From positions 5,410,363-5,474,362 of the forward strand of contig JAQFVV010006246.1 of assembly GCA_028023455.1 (NCBI GenBank): a DNA stretch of 64,000 nt, written 5' to 3'. A program made the translations under genes and the position numbers. Below, piece after piece: positions 26,361 through 36,120 of this stretch; within the stretch, counting starts at the first letter, position 1; each line of letters begins with the position of its first letter. The notes under the pieces were generated by a model that saw nothing but the letters and a program-made list of their open reading frames with translations, searched no databases and was not told the origin of the DNA. The stretch comes from Epiperipatus broadwayi (taxonomy: Eukaryota > Onychophora > Udeonychophora > Euonychophora > Peripatidae).

Positions 26361-27009
26361 TTCATTTTCACTTAATTTTACTTCTATCAGGATTATCTTT
26401 ATTAATCTTAGCTCTTCTGTGAATAACTCCAGGTACATGTTTAACATTTTTTATTTGATGGAAATGTTTTTGACAATGAAAACCTTAATCCTAACTCACA
26501 AAACCAATCTCTACTGATTATGGGACATTTGTTTTTTCACAATATAAATTGGCAAATAGCATACCCTGTTTCTGTATGTAATTGGAGCATTTACCCTTCT
26601 GACTAACATTAGCAAGATTCCACTTACATCTTTAACTTTGATATTGGTCTTTTTCATTTTAACCTCTTTATACTACCCATATACTTTTTCCTCCCATTGG
26701 CTTTTGGATACTCAAGAAATACCAAGTTACTATAAATCTCCATTTCAAGTTCTGTACTACATATTTTAACCGTTAGCATAATTGATTTTGCTCATGTGAT
26801 GTCATACTCTTTTTTATATTAATCTTCTCTTGCTTACCTCTTCTCTGTTTGGTTATGATTTTTTATGTGTTGTCTTGGCTTTTTTATAAATTATTGATGA
26901 CCTGTGTTTCTGTTATATCCGCACTTACAACTATGACAATGTTATATCTGCAAGTCATACTGTGTGGTCAGCCAATAACGTTATACAATTCCCACGCTGT
27001 TCTTTTCCA

Positions 27010-27235
27010 ACGAGTGCTCTCCAACGAATCGGTCTGCAACGAAGTTCTCCAACGAATTGGTCTGCAACGAAGCTCTCCAACGAATTGGTTTGCAATCTCT
27101 CTGCTTAATTGGTCTGCAACGAATGCTCTCCAACGAATTGGTCTGCCACAAATCTCTCCAAACGAATTGGTCTGCAACGAAGCTCTGCAACGAATTGGGC
27201 TGCAACGAAGCTCTCCAACAAATGCTCTCAATATC
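27010..27235. repeat. Minisatellite, about 28-bp unit, inside the gypsy element
   Basis: Repeated units of the form CTCCAACGAATTGGT plus CTGCAACGAAGCT occur about eight times, with some units shortened. The stretch is richer in G+C and in CpG (AACGAA) than its neighbours. It lies between the gag and pol remains. The overlapping open frames on both strands come from the repeat and are not genes. Confidence 0.85.
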
Positions 27236-27600
27236 TCCACTGCAGTCTCTTTCAGCTACACCCATGAACTACATTTCCACTGGGTGCTGATCATTAACCG
27301 CCAGCACTGACGCGAGATATCTCTACTTAAATACTGCTTACTCAGTACTGCTTGACTGCTCTCTACTGCTCTCTCTGTTACACCGCTAGATGTTACCCAG
27401 TCTTCTTATCGCTCTCTGACAACTGCAATGATCAATCAATGCACTGACCAATAAGGTAACATCTCTTATCTAGAAACATTTGTAATTAGCAAATATTTCT
27501 AGGAATTGTCGATCGTCATTACGTCAATGCACTAATTAAATTCCTCAGCTATCAGAGCGCGATCTAAAAACAGCCTTACGAATAAATTCTAGTTTTTTCT
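27236..27600. other. G+C-richer segment next to the minisatellite
   Basis: A stretch with GACGCGAG, repeated ACTGCTYNCTACTGCTCTCT-like pieces (27330-27385) and GATCGTCATTACGTCAATGC. It does not resemble gag or pol in any frame that I could follow. It may belong to a second insertion inside the gypsy element together with the minisatellite. Confidence 0.4.
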
Positions 27601-28420
27601 GGAGTGCACAAACATGTCTGCCATTTTACAAAACACTATAGTTTCCACAATTAAAACAACTTTCTCAATGCCATTTACAATTCTTTGCTTACTACAACAA
27701 AAACATTTCCCTAATGATATGTTTTGCTACTTGCTTTATAATTTCTCAATGACCTACTTTTATTAGTTTTATAGACTGATGTTCTACTCTCTTCTTCCAC
27801 TTTATTTCTAAAAGTGAGGGCTTGCTCGATTATTAATTCATATGCAATCCCTTTTTTAATCACTGCTTTATATAACAATTCAGTTTCATTCAACAAAGTC
27901 TGTCTTAAACTTTTGTCAGCCATTCCCCATAGCAATTGATCCAACAATGCCTGTTCACCAAATTCAGCATACTGACAATTTTTTGCTAGTTGACATAATG
28001 CTTTCAAAATCCTTTATTTTCTCTTTTTTAACTGTCTTCTATTTTGTTATGTCAACCCAGCAATATGTCTAGATGTCCGTGGGCTGAAATGTTCTGTTAA
28101 CTTATTCACTACTTTCTCATATCTCACTGCTTCAGTTATAAATCTGTCAAACAACTTGTTAATAATTTCTATTATTTTCCTCCCTGCCAAACACAACAGA
28201 ATGATTACCTTTCTACTATTATCACTTGTGCTATTAAGGGGAAAAACTTTTCAAGCTGAATTACATATAAAGGCCATTCTGCTGCATTTCCTATATCAAA
28301 TTCTGAGATATTCATTTGAAGTATCAACATTTTACCCTTTGATTTCCCTATCAATTATTACAATTGCTTACCAATTTAACTCTTGACTGTACTAGTTTAC
28401 TTTCCTACTTTAATACTATC
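27600..28420 (-). pseudogene. Gypsy gag remnant
   Basis: The longest open piece is 27711-28007 (98 codons). It contains LAKNCQYAEFGEQALLDQLL, GMADKSLRQTLLNE and LIIEQALTFRNKVEE, matching the late capsid region of Ty3/gypsy Gag (ceFg...l.drlv.Gi.d..lr..LL.e..Lt...al...). Downstream, between 27600 and 27700, CFCCSKQ and a cysteine-rich remnant in another frame mark the nucleocapsid zinc knuckles, now broken. Gag packages the element's RNA. The upstream part to 28420 is badly decayed. Confidence 0.75.
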
Positions 28421-28440
28421 TTCCCTATCACTTGGTTAGG

Positions 28441-28454
28441 ATTTCTGACAGCCA
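28441..28454 (-). promoter_or_regulatory. Candidate tRNA primer-binding site
   Basis: On the minus strand TGGCTGTCAGAAAT starts 6 nt inside the 5' LTR. TGG at the start is complementary to the tRNA CCA end. It resembles the tRNA-Leu type site (TGGTGTCAGAAG...) with a one-base insertion. The tRNA assignment is inference. Confidence 0.55.
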
Positions 28455-28460
28455 TTTTAT

Positions 28461-29238
28461 TGTGATGTATTTCTCAACAACTCAATTGAGAAACATCCCC
28501 ACATAATATAATGAGATTACCTTAGTCAAACAAAATTTATTTTATTTCAAATATAGCAAAATTTGATTATATACACTTACACATAATATATACATGCATA
28601 TAACTCATATATAAATATTCTCAGTTTCTAAATATATTTACAACACTCTTAAATTTATTTCCTGAAAATTACAGCTCTTTGTTATCACATTTCTCTTTCA
28701 ACAACTCAGCTAAATATGTTACAAGTTTCCCAATATTAAACCCTGATAGCCCTTTAGGCTTACAAAACAAAAAATAAGATCAGGATGATCTGTTTTAAAA
28801 CTAGTCAGTTTTCTGTATCTTCAGATCAGAGTGTCTGAGTTTATTCTCTTCCTGGAACATTACTAGAACACCAAAATTTGCAAGCAAAGAAAAAAAAAAC
28901 ACTTCACTACCAAAATAATGAGTTTATATATATATAATCTGCAGTTTTTTCCCTTATCTGATTCTTCTCATTATTTAAATTCCCTTGCCAAAAATTTAAT
29001 TAATGTCACTTACTTTTTAATCAATCTGTAAAAAAAACTTTTTAATTATGTTAACTATTCTACTTTTTTAATATCATTATCTCTGTTATCAATCAAATTC
29101 CTAAATACTTATCTTTCTGTTTTTTTTAATTTATACATTTAATCTTTTCTCTATTTTTTTTTTTGTTACTTATACTTCTAGAGTATTCTTGTCAATATTT
29201 AAAATTAAAATATTTATTCAGTATACAAATACTACTGA
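28461..29238 (-). repeat. 5' LTR of the gypsy element
   Basis: Begins TGTGATGTATTTCTCAACAA in + orientation and aligns with the left LTR over its whole length with many substitutions and indels. One extra segment, near 28840-28875 (TTCTCTTCCTGGAACATTAC), is missing from the left copy. It would have carried the promoter for minus-strand transcription. Confidence 0.85.
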
Positions 29239-29239
29239 A

Positions 29240-29440
29240 TATGTGATAATATTGAAAGCAGTTTATTTGGTGTAAAAACAGAAGCTTTGGCTATCAGGGA
29301 AAGAAGGCAAAAATGGTACAAGGATTTTGATTATAGATGTAGTTCATATGTGGAGATAGTGAAGATATTATTGAGCAAAGATTGCAATGAAAAATTCATT
29401 CAAATAAATGCATATTTTAAATATTTCAAAGACCAGAACT
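29240..29440 (+). pseudogene. Coding-like fragment right of the gypsy element
   Basis: An open + frame here reads KTEALAIRERRQKWYKDFDY and continues for about 60 residues without a stop. Its basic character resembles the C-terminal part of a LINE pol. Since LINE fossil C stops at the other side of the gypsy element, this may be its continuation. No diagnostic motif proves it. Confidence 0.35.
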
Positions 29441-29459
29441 TTATTATTATATATTAATG

Positions 29460-29685
29460 ACAAAATTATATTAAAATCATTACAAACCATAATCATTAAT
29501 GATTTTAAGCCAGTAAATATCACATGATCACCATTTCTTATGCTTGCTTATAACTGTTATTAAACAGGCAAAACTCACTATACATATTGTCACTCACAGC
29601 AAGCTAGAGTGGCAATACGTATAGTGAGTTTTGCCTGTTTTAATAATCATTAATGATTTATGGTAATCATTATTTTTGTCATAGT
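29460..29685. repeat. Foldback element FB, copy 1
   Basis: AAACAGGCAAAACTCACTAT is followed about 40 bp later by its inverted copy ATAGTGAGTTTTGCCTGTTT. The flanks are also inverted (AATCATTAATGATT on both sides). The left arm has an extra 50-bp piece, ATCACATGATCACCATTTCT plus TATGCTTGCTTATAAC, that also starts the copies at 31620 and 48436. Confidence 0.8.
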
Positions 29686-30716
29686 GAATTCTTAATTTGA
29701 TTAGTGAATTGTCTTCAGGCAAGGCATATATGTGTATTATTATTAACATTTTTTTCCAGAAAAAAAAATCTGATCAGTAATTAATCAGATACAGGAAATT
29801 TTTATTGTTCACCATTGATTGGTTTTACAAATGCAGCAAGAAGTTTAAATTTGAAATCAATTCAAAACAAATTTTGATAAAACATAATGCATGAATATTA
29901 ATAATTTACTACATTTATTTTAACATATAAATAAAAATGTGGATTGAATAAACAAACAGTCAAAGTTCAAATACAAAGTTAGTTTACTTTCCCTGTTCAC
30001 ATTAACATAAAATAAACAACAACCAAGTGTAGTTTTTCATTTTATTAACAAAATGACTTTTTTTTTATTTCCAAATAATAGATATTAAAAATTTACTTTT
30101 CAGGATTTTCATAATTATAAATTACAAATCTGTTTTTATTTTTTATTGCTATACATATGGCAACCAATCTTTTAAAACTAGAAAAAAAAATTGTGTGTTT
30201 TTCATTGTGTTATCAATATTTAAAATTTGTTTAGGAATGTAATAATCTTAGCAACCAGAAATTTATTTCATTTTCTTCTTCTTTTTTACTACTTCAATTT
30301 ACTAAATTATTCACATAAGTAAATAAATAAAACACTTTTTTAGCCAATAAATGTAAAAAGAAAAGATGTTTTATTTATTCACTTCATGTGGAAAATGTGC
30401 ATTAAATTTTTATTTATAGTGGGGTTTTTATTTGAATTTTATTAATTTTAAATGTAAGTCTTGCTTTCAAGTTGATCATTTCTTATTTTTAACTTAAGTT
30501 CTAAAGATATAATTTCAAACTGTAGACAGTATTTATATTTTATGTTTCCAAATTTTACATTTAATTCATAATTACATAATTTAAAAGGTATAATGTAACT
30601 ACAGAAAATGTGTTGACGTAATCATATATGTAATACTAAAATATTGATAATGGCCATATTTTCAAATAATTTTAAAATTATTTTTGAGCTTGCATGTTGT
30701 GAGGAATTTAATTTAT

Positions 30717-30759
30717 GAGTGGGTCTATATAAAAATTATATTTGTATATAGACCCACTC
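30717..30759. repeat. Perfect 15-bp hairpin
   Basis: GAGTGGGTCTATATA (30717-30731) is exactly complementary to TATATAGACCCACTC (30745-30759) with a 13-nt A/T loop. It may be a collapsed TIR element. It has no evident partner elsewhere in the window. Confidence 0.6.
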
Positions 30760-31614
30760 TGTGATACATCATTAACGTTTTTATAATTTTCTTCTACAAT
30801 CAATTGTGATTGTGTAAAATCGTATATAAATAGAGGTAGATCCCTTGCAGATATAAAGAAATTTAGATCCTTATCTTATGAGCATTTATATAAAGCTTTA
30901 CTAGTACTCATAAAACACATCCAAAGAAAGAATGTTTAAAAACAATTGATAGTATATCTTAAGAAATTACAAATTTAGAATTCACTTCAAAGAAGGACTA
31001 TGGGTTAATATTGTATTTTATTTGCTTACATTTAATTCACCCCTCATTTAATTACAAAGTCAAATATGTAAGCATTGAGTAAATTAATCTAATTTAAATA
31101 TAAGTGCAATCAGACTGACTAATTTGAAGTGAGCTTCTAATAATATGATAGTAATATTTTATTAACTTCTTAATCATCATTTATTTTTATCCCTGCTAAT
31201 TCAGATATTAGGATTTGATTCTACATTATGATTATAAGACATTTAGCTTATAACTAAGGCCATTAATATGATGAAATGTCAAATAAGCCAACTTCAGGAT
31301 CATTGATACCTTGATAATGGTAAATGATAAAATGTCATAATTGTTTAGTTAAATGAAATCTGGAGAAGTCATGTGATAATTAATTTTCATTTTTGATTAC
31401 AAATGAATATATGATTTAAATGAAAATAAAATAATTATCTCCTTTGTCTCTACGAGACTTTGGATCATTAAATATACAGTATTATAAATAAAGTATTGGA
31501 TTTATTATAATTCTTTTTTTTAAATCACTGACTTCTGATATATATCATAAATTATTTTCTCTACTAAAACATGTTCTATATATTTTTCTATACAGTGTAG
31601 ATTAGTAATATATT

Positions 31615-32310
31615 AAACCAACAAAACATCACGTAATCACCATTTCCTATGTTTACACAAGCTGTTATTAACAGCAGTAAACTCTTAATACAGTAGTGCC
31701 ACCCAGTACAAGCCTTAATAATTAATGGATGTAGGAAGGTTGTACATAAAATCCCCATCTAGTGCCTACTCATCCAATATCCCCAGATTAGATTCTAATT
31801 TGTGTCTTTTATTAGTAAGGTGCTTTGGATTTGAGAACACTGCATCTAGATCTAAGGATTTAATGCAACCTTCCTGCAACCATCTTTTACCTATTTAGTT
31901 AACTATATAGCTACCTGTGGGATGATAGTGACTGTGATTTTTGATAAACCAAGGACACCAAAATGTCTACATGCTGAACTGGATTCAGATCTATATGATT
32001 ATAAAAGTGAATGAGCTAGGGTTGAAGACATTAAGATATTTTCATTTTGAACTCCTAATTTTATAGTTAACTAAATAGATAAAAGGTGACTGCGGGAGGG
32101 TTGCATTAGATCCTTAGATCTAGGTGCAGTGATCTCAGATCCAAAGCTTCTCACTGATGAAAGCCATAAGCTAGAAACTAATTTGAGACATTGGATGAGC
32201 AGGCACTAAATGGATTTTGTGCCCAAACCTTTCGGCATTCACTGATTACTAAGGTTTGCACTGGGTGGGCCTTCTGTATGGAGAGTTTGCTACTTTAATC
32301 AGTATAATTA
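31615..32310. mobile_element. Foldback element FB, copy 2 (long inverted arms)
   Basis: Two arms of about 250-300 bp (about 31660-31915 and 32060-32305) are inverted copies. Matching landmarks are CCACCCAGTACAAGCC / GGTTTGCACTGGGTGGG, CATCTAGTGCCTACTCATCC / GGATGAGCAGGCACTAAATG, and CATCTAGATCTAAGGAT / ATCCTTAGATCTAGGTG. The loop is about 140 bp. No transposase is encoded. The outer 5' piece (ACATCACGTAATCACCATTT) matches the other two copies. It is a non-autonomous foldback or long-TIR transposon; superfamily unknown. Confidence 0.85.
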
Positions 32311-33460
32311 GCAAAATTTTTACTAATTTTCTTAACCACTTTTTTATAATCACAAGATGAACAAACTATCAAAGTCGATGTAATCCGAGGAAAAAGATAC
32401 AACTGTTTTTGCATCGCATCCAATGTTTGATAATGGCTATAAAGAGAGTTACTGTTTTTATAGAATATAACTCATGCTTTCTGAATCAATCAGCAAGTAA
32501 ATTATTACTACAGCTCTTTTTGTTGTTGTTTGTGAGATTTGGGCACACCTGATTTTTAAAAATAAAATAATAAATTGCTTGGGAGTCTATAAGAAGTTTG
32601 AACACCTGAAATGATTTCCGAGTCAAAGTCCATGAGATCCCGAACTTGCCTCTCTACCAACATATAGGGCATTTAAATTCCTCAATATCGACGTCTCGAC
32701 TTTGATAAACTAAAACGTAAATCTACGGAGATTTTGCTGGTGTATAAATGTTAGATATTTTCCCATTGGAAGGTCAATGGATGTTTATGGGTTTACTTTT
32801 ATTGATATTAATCTTTTAATAAAAAATTTTAATGTGAATATAATTTTGATAAATTTTATAATTGTAAATCTCTCTATGTATTATTGTACAGTTTATAGTT
32901 TTTGAATTAATTTACTATATAAATCCAAAACGATTAATATCTGACTGAATAACGTTACTATCAATTACAACGTTAGCATCGCCAAATTGCAGTACATTTA
33001 TAAACCAACTCGTAGAAAAAAAAAAAAAGTTACGTAGCAACGGCAAATAATTGACGTATGGTGTACTGCCATCTAGTATCAGAGTTTGAATTATTGGACG
33101 TACTATTATAGTGATTAACAGCTTCTGTGAATTATCTGCATTATTTTATATATTATACCTTGTCAGGGTACTAATACTTGTTGAATAATATAACACCATT
33201 AAAATATTTACATTGAAAACTGTTAATAGCTTTTTTTAAAGATTGTTAAATCAAAATTTGTTTTAACGAGGAAAGCATTTTTAAAAAAAACGTGGAAGTT
33301 AAAAAGGTAATTTTGTATGGAAAATAAAATGAAAATTTTAATTCTATAATATTAAAAGATGGCAAAATAGTAATTTTTAATGAACTATTCATTTATTAAT
33401 GTAAGGACAGTTTCCTTCAATTTCTGTTGCAACGATTCAGAAAATGTTAAATTTAAATGA
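32311..33460. promoter_or_regulatory. Upstream region of the Josephin gene
   Basis: This stretch is less A/T-biased than average and has scattered CpGs at 32640-32720 and 32930-33120. TTACGTAG (33030) and TTGACGTATG (33051) resemble CREB/ATF-type sites. It presumably holds the promoter and 5' UTR of the downstream + strand gene, but no core promoter element or start site can be fixed. The 32575-32600 segment (TTGCTTGGGAGTCTATA) recurs in altered form at 56525, so part of it is repeat. Confidence 0.35.
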
Positions 33461-33624
33461 ATGAGAGAAAACGGATGGCCGGAGGGCCTAGAAGATATCA
33501 TGGTGGATAGAAATTTATACCACGAAAGACAAGTGAAAGAACTGTGTGCTCTCCATGCTTTAAACAACCTCTTCCAAGATTCAAATGCATTTAGTAAGGA
33601 AACCCTAGACAGTCTCTGTTACAG
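33461..33624 (+). CDS. Josephin-domain deubiquitinase, first coding exon
   Basis: The exon encodes [20 protein letters not shown] followed by [20 protein letters not shown] and ends [15 protein letters not shown]...[11 protein letters not shown] is the N-terminal signature of Josephin cysteine proteases; by family knowledge the Cys of LCA is the catalytic nucleophile, after a conserved Gln (here in ERQ). The single-domain length and short lead favour the JOSD1/JOSD2 type over ataxin-3, which starts at the domain. The ATG is preceded directly by an in-frame TGA (33458-33460), so it is the first possible start. The exon ends TTACAG at 33624 with the donor GTATTC and leaves phase 2. The product would remove ubiquitin from substrates, probably at membranes or cytosol. 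I did not find the exon carrying the catalytic His and Asn in the remaining sequence; the intron may run past the window. Confidence 0.85.
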
Positions 33625-34540
33625 GTATTCCTGTTTTTTTTTTTTTTTAAATGTATGCTTGCTCATATGATTAGCACTTTGATGTATACCTAGTTTATTA
33701 CCATGTGTAGAGTTATTACGATTTTAGGAGTATCTAATAATTATTTTATACTTGGAACTAGAAAAAATTTCAGTTTTTGTATAAGTAATACAGAGATCGT
33801 TTAGGATGTAGCGTATTATTATGTTACCTTAATCTTGAAACCGATTTGTCATATTTTACGTATTTACTATTATGTTCTCATTGCCCACGGGTTTAAGCTA
33901 GGCATCACGTTTCTTGCTTTAAAATATTTAACGATTCACTCGAAGTCTGTCAACAATCAAATAATCTCCGCGAATTATTTATTATATTAGCAAGTTAACA
34001 TAATTCCATTTCATTTAATGTTTAGTGATTTAAATTACAATGGTAATAAAGAGATTATTTCTGACCAAATACGTAAATTTTGTTTTTTCCTTTGAATATA
34101 TTTGGAACAAATACAACTAAAATGTTATATATTTGAAATATAAAATAATAGATTGTCAAATAAAAAAATTAGGCTAATTAATATTAAAAATTTTTAATAA
34201 AAAATTATAAAAATGTATTCAAAAATTGATAAAGTAAATTGAAAAGTTTTATATCTTTACATTTCTAATGGCCATTGTTTTAATCAATAATTTTTTTAAA
34301 ATGTATATATTTAATTACAAAAAATATTCACAAAAAATTACAAATAAATTTTTAAAAAATTATATAAGTAATTCTCAATAGCAATAATCTTAAAAAATGA
34401 AAATTAAGTACATTTTATCCATATGAAATTCTTGATGGATGATGCCTTTCTCATAATCAAACAAAATTTAAAATACTATTTCCTGTTATTATCTGGAATT
34501 CATATGAAGGTTTAAGAAAAAAATTAAAAGTTTGTAAACA
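33625..34540 (+). other. Start of the Josephin intron, no features
   Basis: After the donor site comes a poly-T tract and A/T-rich sequence with no further coding signal. It is presumed intron. Confidence 0.5.
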
Positions 34541-34559
34541 GGAACTTGTAGCTCTTCTT

Positions 34560-34990
34560 AATAAATTTCTGTCATCTATCTATCCACTGTGAGGTGATAT
34601 AAGTTTAATCAAGTATCCTTGATTTCTAGCCTTTTTTCCAACATCAAATCAGCAAACTTCCTTATTTCATCCATCCATCTCACATGTGGTCTCTTTCTAA
34701 ATATAGATTTCAATCGTTCATCTACTATCATTTCGTCTAACAATATGTCCATCCCAACTCCAGTCTTTTAATTTTTTCAGTGTTAGTAATACTTGTTTGT
34801 TCTCTCACCCATGTATTTTGTTTTCTCTCCTTGTTACTCCTAACATATCTCTCCATACTTCATTGAGTGGTCTGGAGTTTCTCTATTGCTCTACTGTTAA
34901 ATGTCCAAGTCTCAGATCCATTAGTAAATTTCTGGTAAAGCATATTTATTAAAAAACTTTCTTTTCAAGATCTATAAGTAAGATTCTGGT
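34560..34990 (-). mobile_element. RTE/BovB LINE 3' fragment
   Basis: The minus strand matches the C-terminal end of the RTE element at 13030-13480. Shared pieces include GGATCTGAGACTTGGACA, AGACTTCAGACCACTCAA-like CTCCAGACCACTCAATG, and ACCACATGTGAGATGGATGG. It has several indels, including loss of the segment that carries GHIARRDD in full form, so it is older than the 10.2 kb copy. A segment CTGGTAAAGCATATTTATTA is duplicated about 56 bp apart (34934 and 34990). It lies inside the presumed Josephin intron. Confidence 0.85.
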
Positions 34991-35089
34991 AAAGTGTATT
35001 TATTAAAAAACTTCCTTTCAAATACATGAGCATGTTTTCTTTTAATATAAACTTTTATATATCCTAACATTCGAATTGTCAATCATGAT

Positions 35090-36120
35090 GTAATATGTGA
35101 TGTGATGTAGCTTCTCCTTAAACGAAATCAAGAATCTCTCAGCAATTATGCCCAGAGAAACCTATTAGCTACTTTATTTTACATTCCCCAGTCTAAGTTT
35201 TCCCATATTCTGCTCCACTCCATTTCCATAACATAATCTTTGTCAACTCTATGGTCTTTATATCTAAATCCCTCTTATCTTTTCCCAAACCCAACATAAA
35301 AACCAATAATCCACTTTCTGTATAATCACTTTTTCATATTTATTCTTCCATACTTTATTATATGTGCTCTTTCTGTTTTCAAGCATTTACATTCAATTAA
35401 CAGATGCCTAATATTTTCTATTCCTTCCTTACATAATTTACAGACTAAATTACCCATATTTTTCCATTTACATGTATATTCTCTTGTTGCTAAAGATCCC
35501 GTTTGAGCCTTAAACAATAAACTACTTTCCTTACAATTATCATATATTAACTTGCACCTAATATTGTTTATTTCTATATATATATTTAAACTCTTTTAAC
35601 TCTCCATACTAATTTTCCATTTCTCTAACTCCCTATTCTTTATTAATAAATCTATTCTTTTATCCCATTTCTTACCACTATAACACACAACAGTCCTCCT
35701 AACACAATCATCCCATCTTTTGTACAAATATACTGATATAAATTTTTTTCTTTTGCATACCACATTACCTTTCTCACCCATCTTGTTGCCTGCCCTTTAC
35801 TCATAACCCAATTAAATACTATTTTGGCTATTCTTTTATTATCCATAAACTGCAATCTACCAAACATTTTCATTTTACTTCTTTGCATCTCTCATATGAA
35901 AACTTAACCATCCCATTTCTCCTTGAATTGCCTCCCTTGCTGTCCATACATCTGCATCCAATGCATGTCATCTTACTTCGTTTTGAACTTTTTCTAAGGA
36001 ATTTAATACCCCTTTACTAACACATAATGCATCATTACCATATCTATGATTCTTTATTATTTACTGTTAACTTTTATATTCAATCTCATTTTAACCTATA
36101 CCAAAACTTGAAAAACCTAT
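35090..36120 (-). mobile_element. CR1-like LINE 3' fragment, copy 1
   Basis: Minus-strand frames show NDALCVSKGVLNSLEKVQNE near 36010, VKMKMFGRLQFMDNKRIAKI near 35860, WDKRIDLLIKNRELEKWKI near 35630, and LFKAQTGSLATREYTCKW then CKLCKEGIENIRHLLIECKC near 35400-35520. This is the C-terminal region of CR1/jockey-group pol with its CxxC...H...C zinc-knuckle-like end. The 3' UTR with TCTCAGCAATTATGCCCAGA (35132 onward) matches the copy at 46780. The 5' part is missing, as is usual for LINE insertions. Confidence 0.85.

Larger units (their letters stand above)
23064..29238 (-). mobile_element. Ty3/gypsy LTR retrotransposon, degenerate, minus strand
   Basis: Two long direct repeats (23064-23890 and 28461-29238) enclose gag, RT, RNase H and integrase remains in the order expected for Metaviridae, read right to left. 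The right LTR is the 5' LTR. A primer-binding-site candidate lies at 28441-28454 and a polypurine tract at 23891-23907. Every coding domain has stops and frameshifts, and the integrase has lost catalytic residues, so it is inactive. The two LTRs have many differences including indels, so the insertion is old. A 28-bp minisatellite and a G+C-richer segment lie between gag and pol. No clear 4-6 bp target duplication was found. Confidence 0.88.

Noticed and set aside
26849-27310. 153-codon + strand frame and overlapping minus-strand frames over repetitive codons
   Set aside because: They are produced by the 28-bp minisatellite and read through in several frames on both strands, without family motifs.
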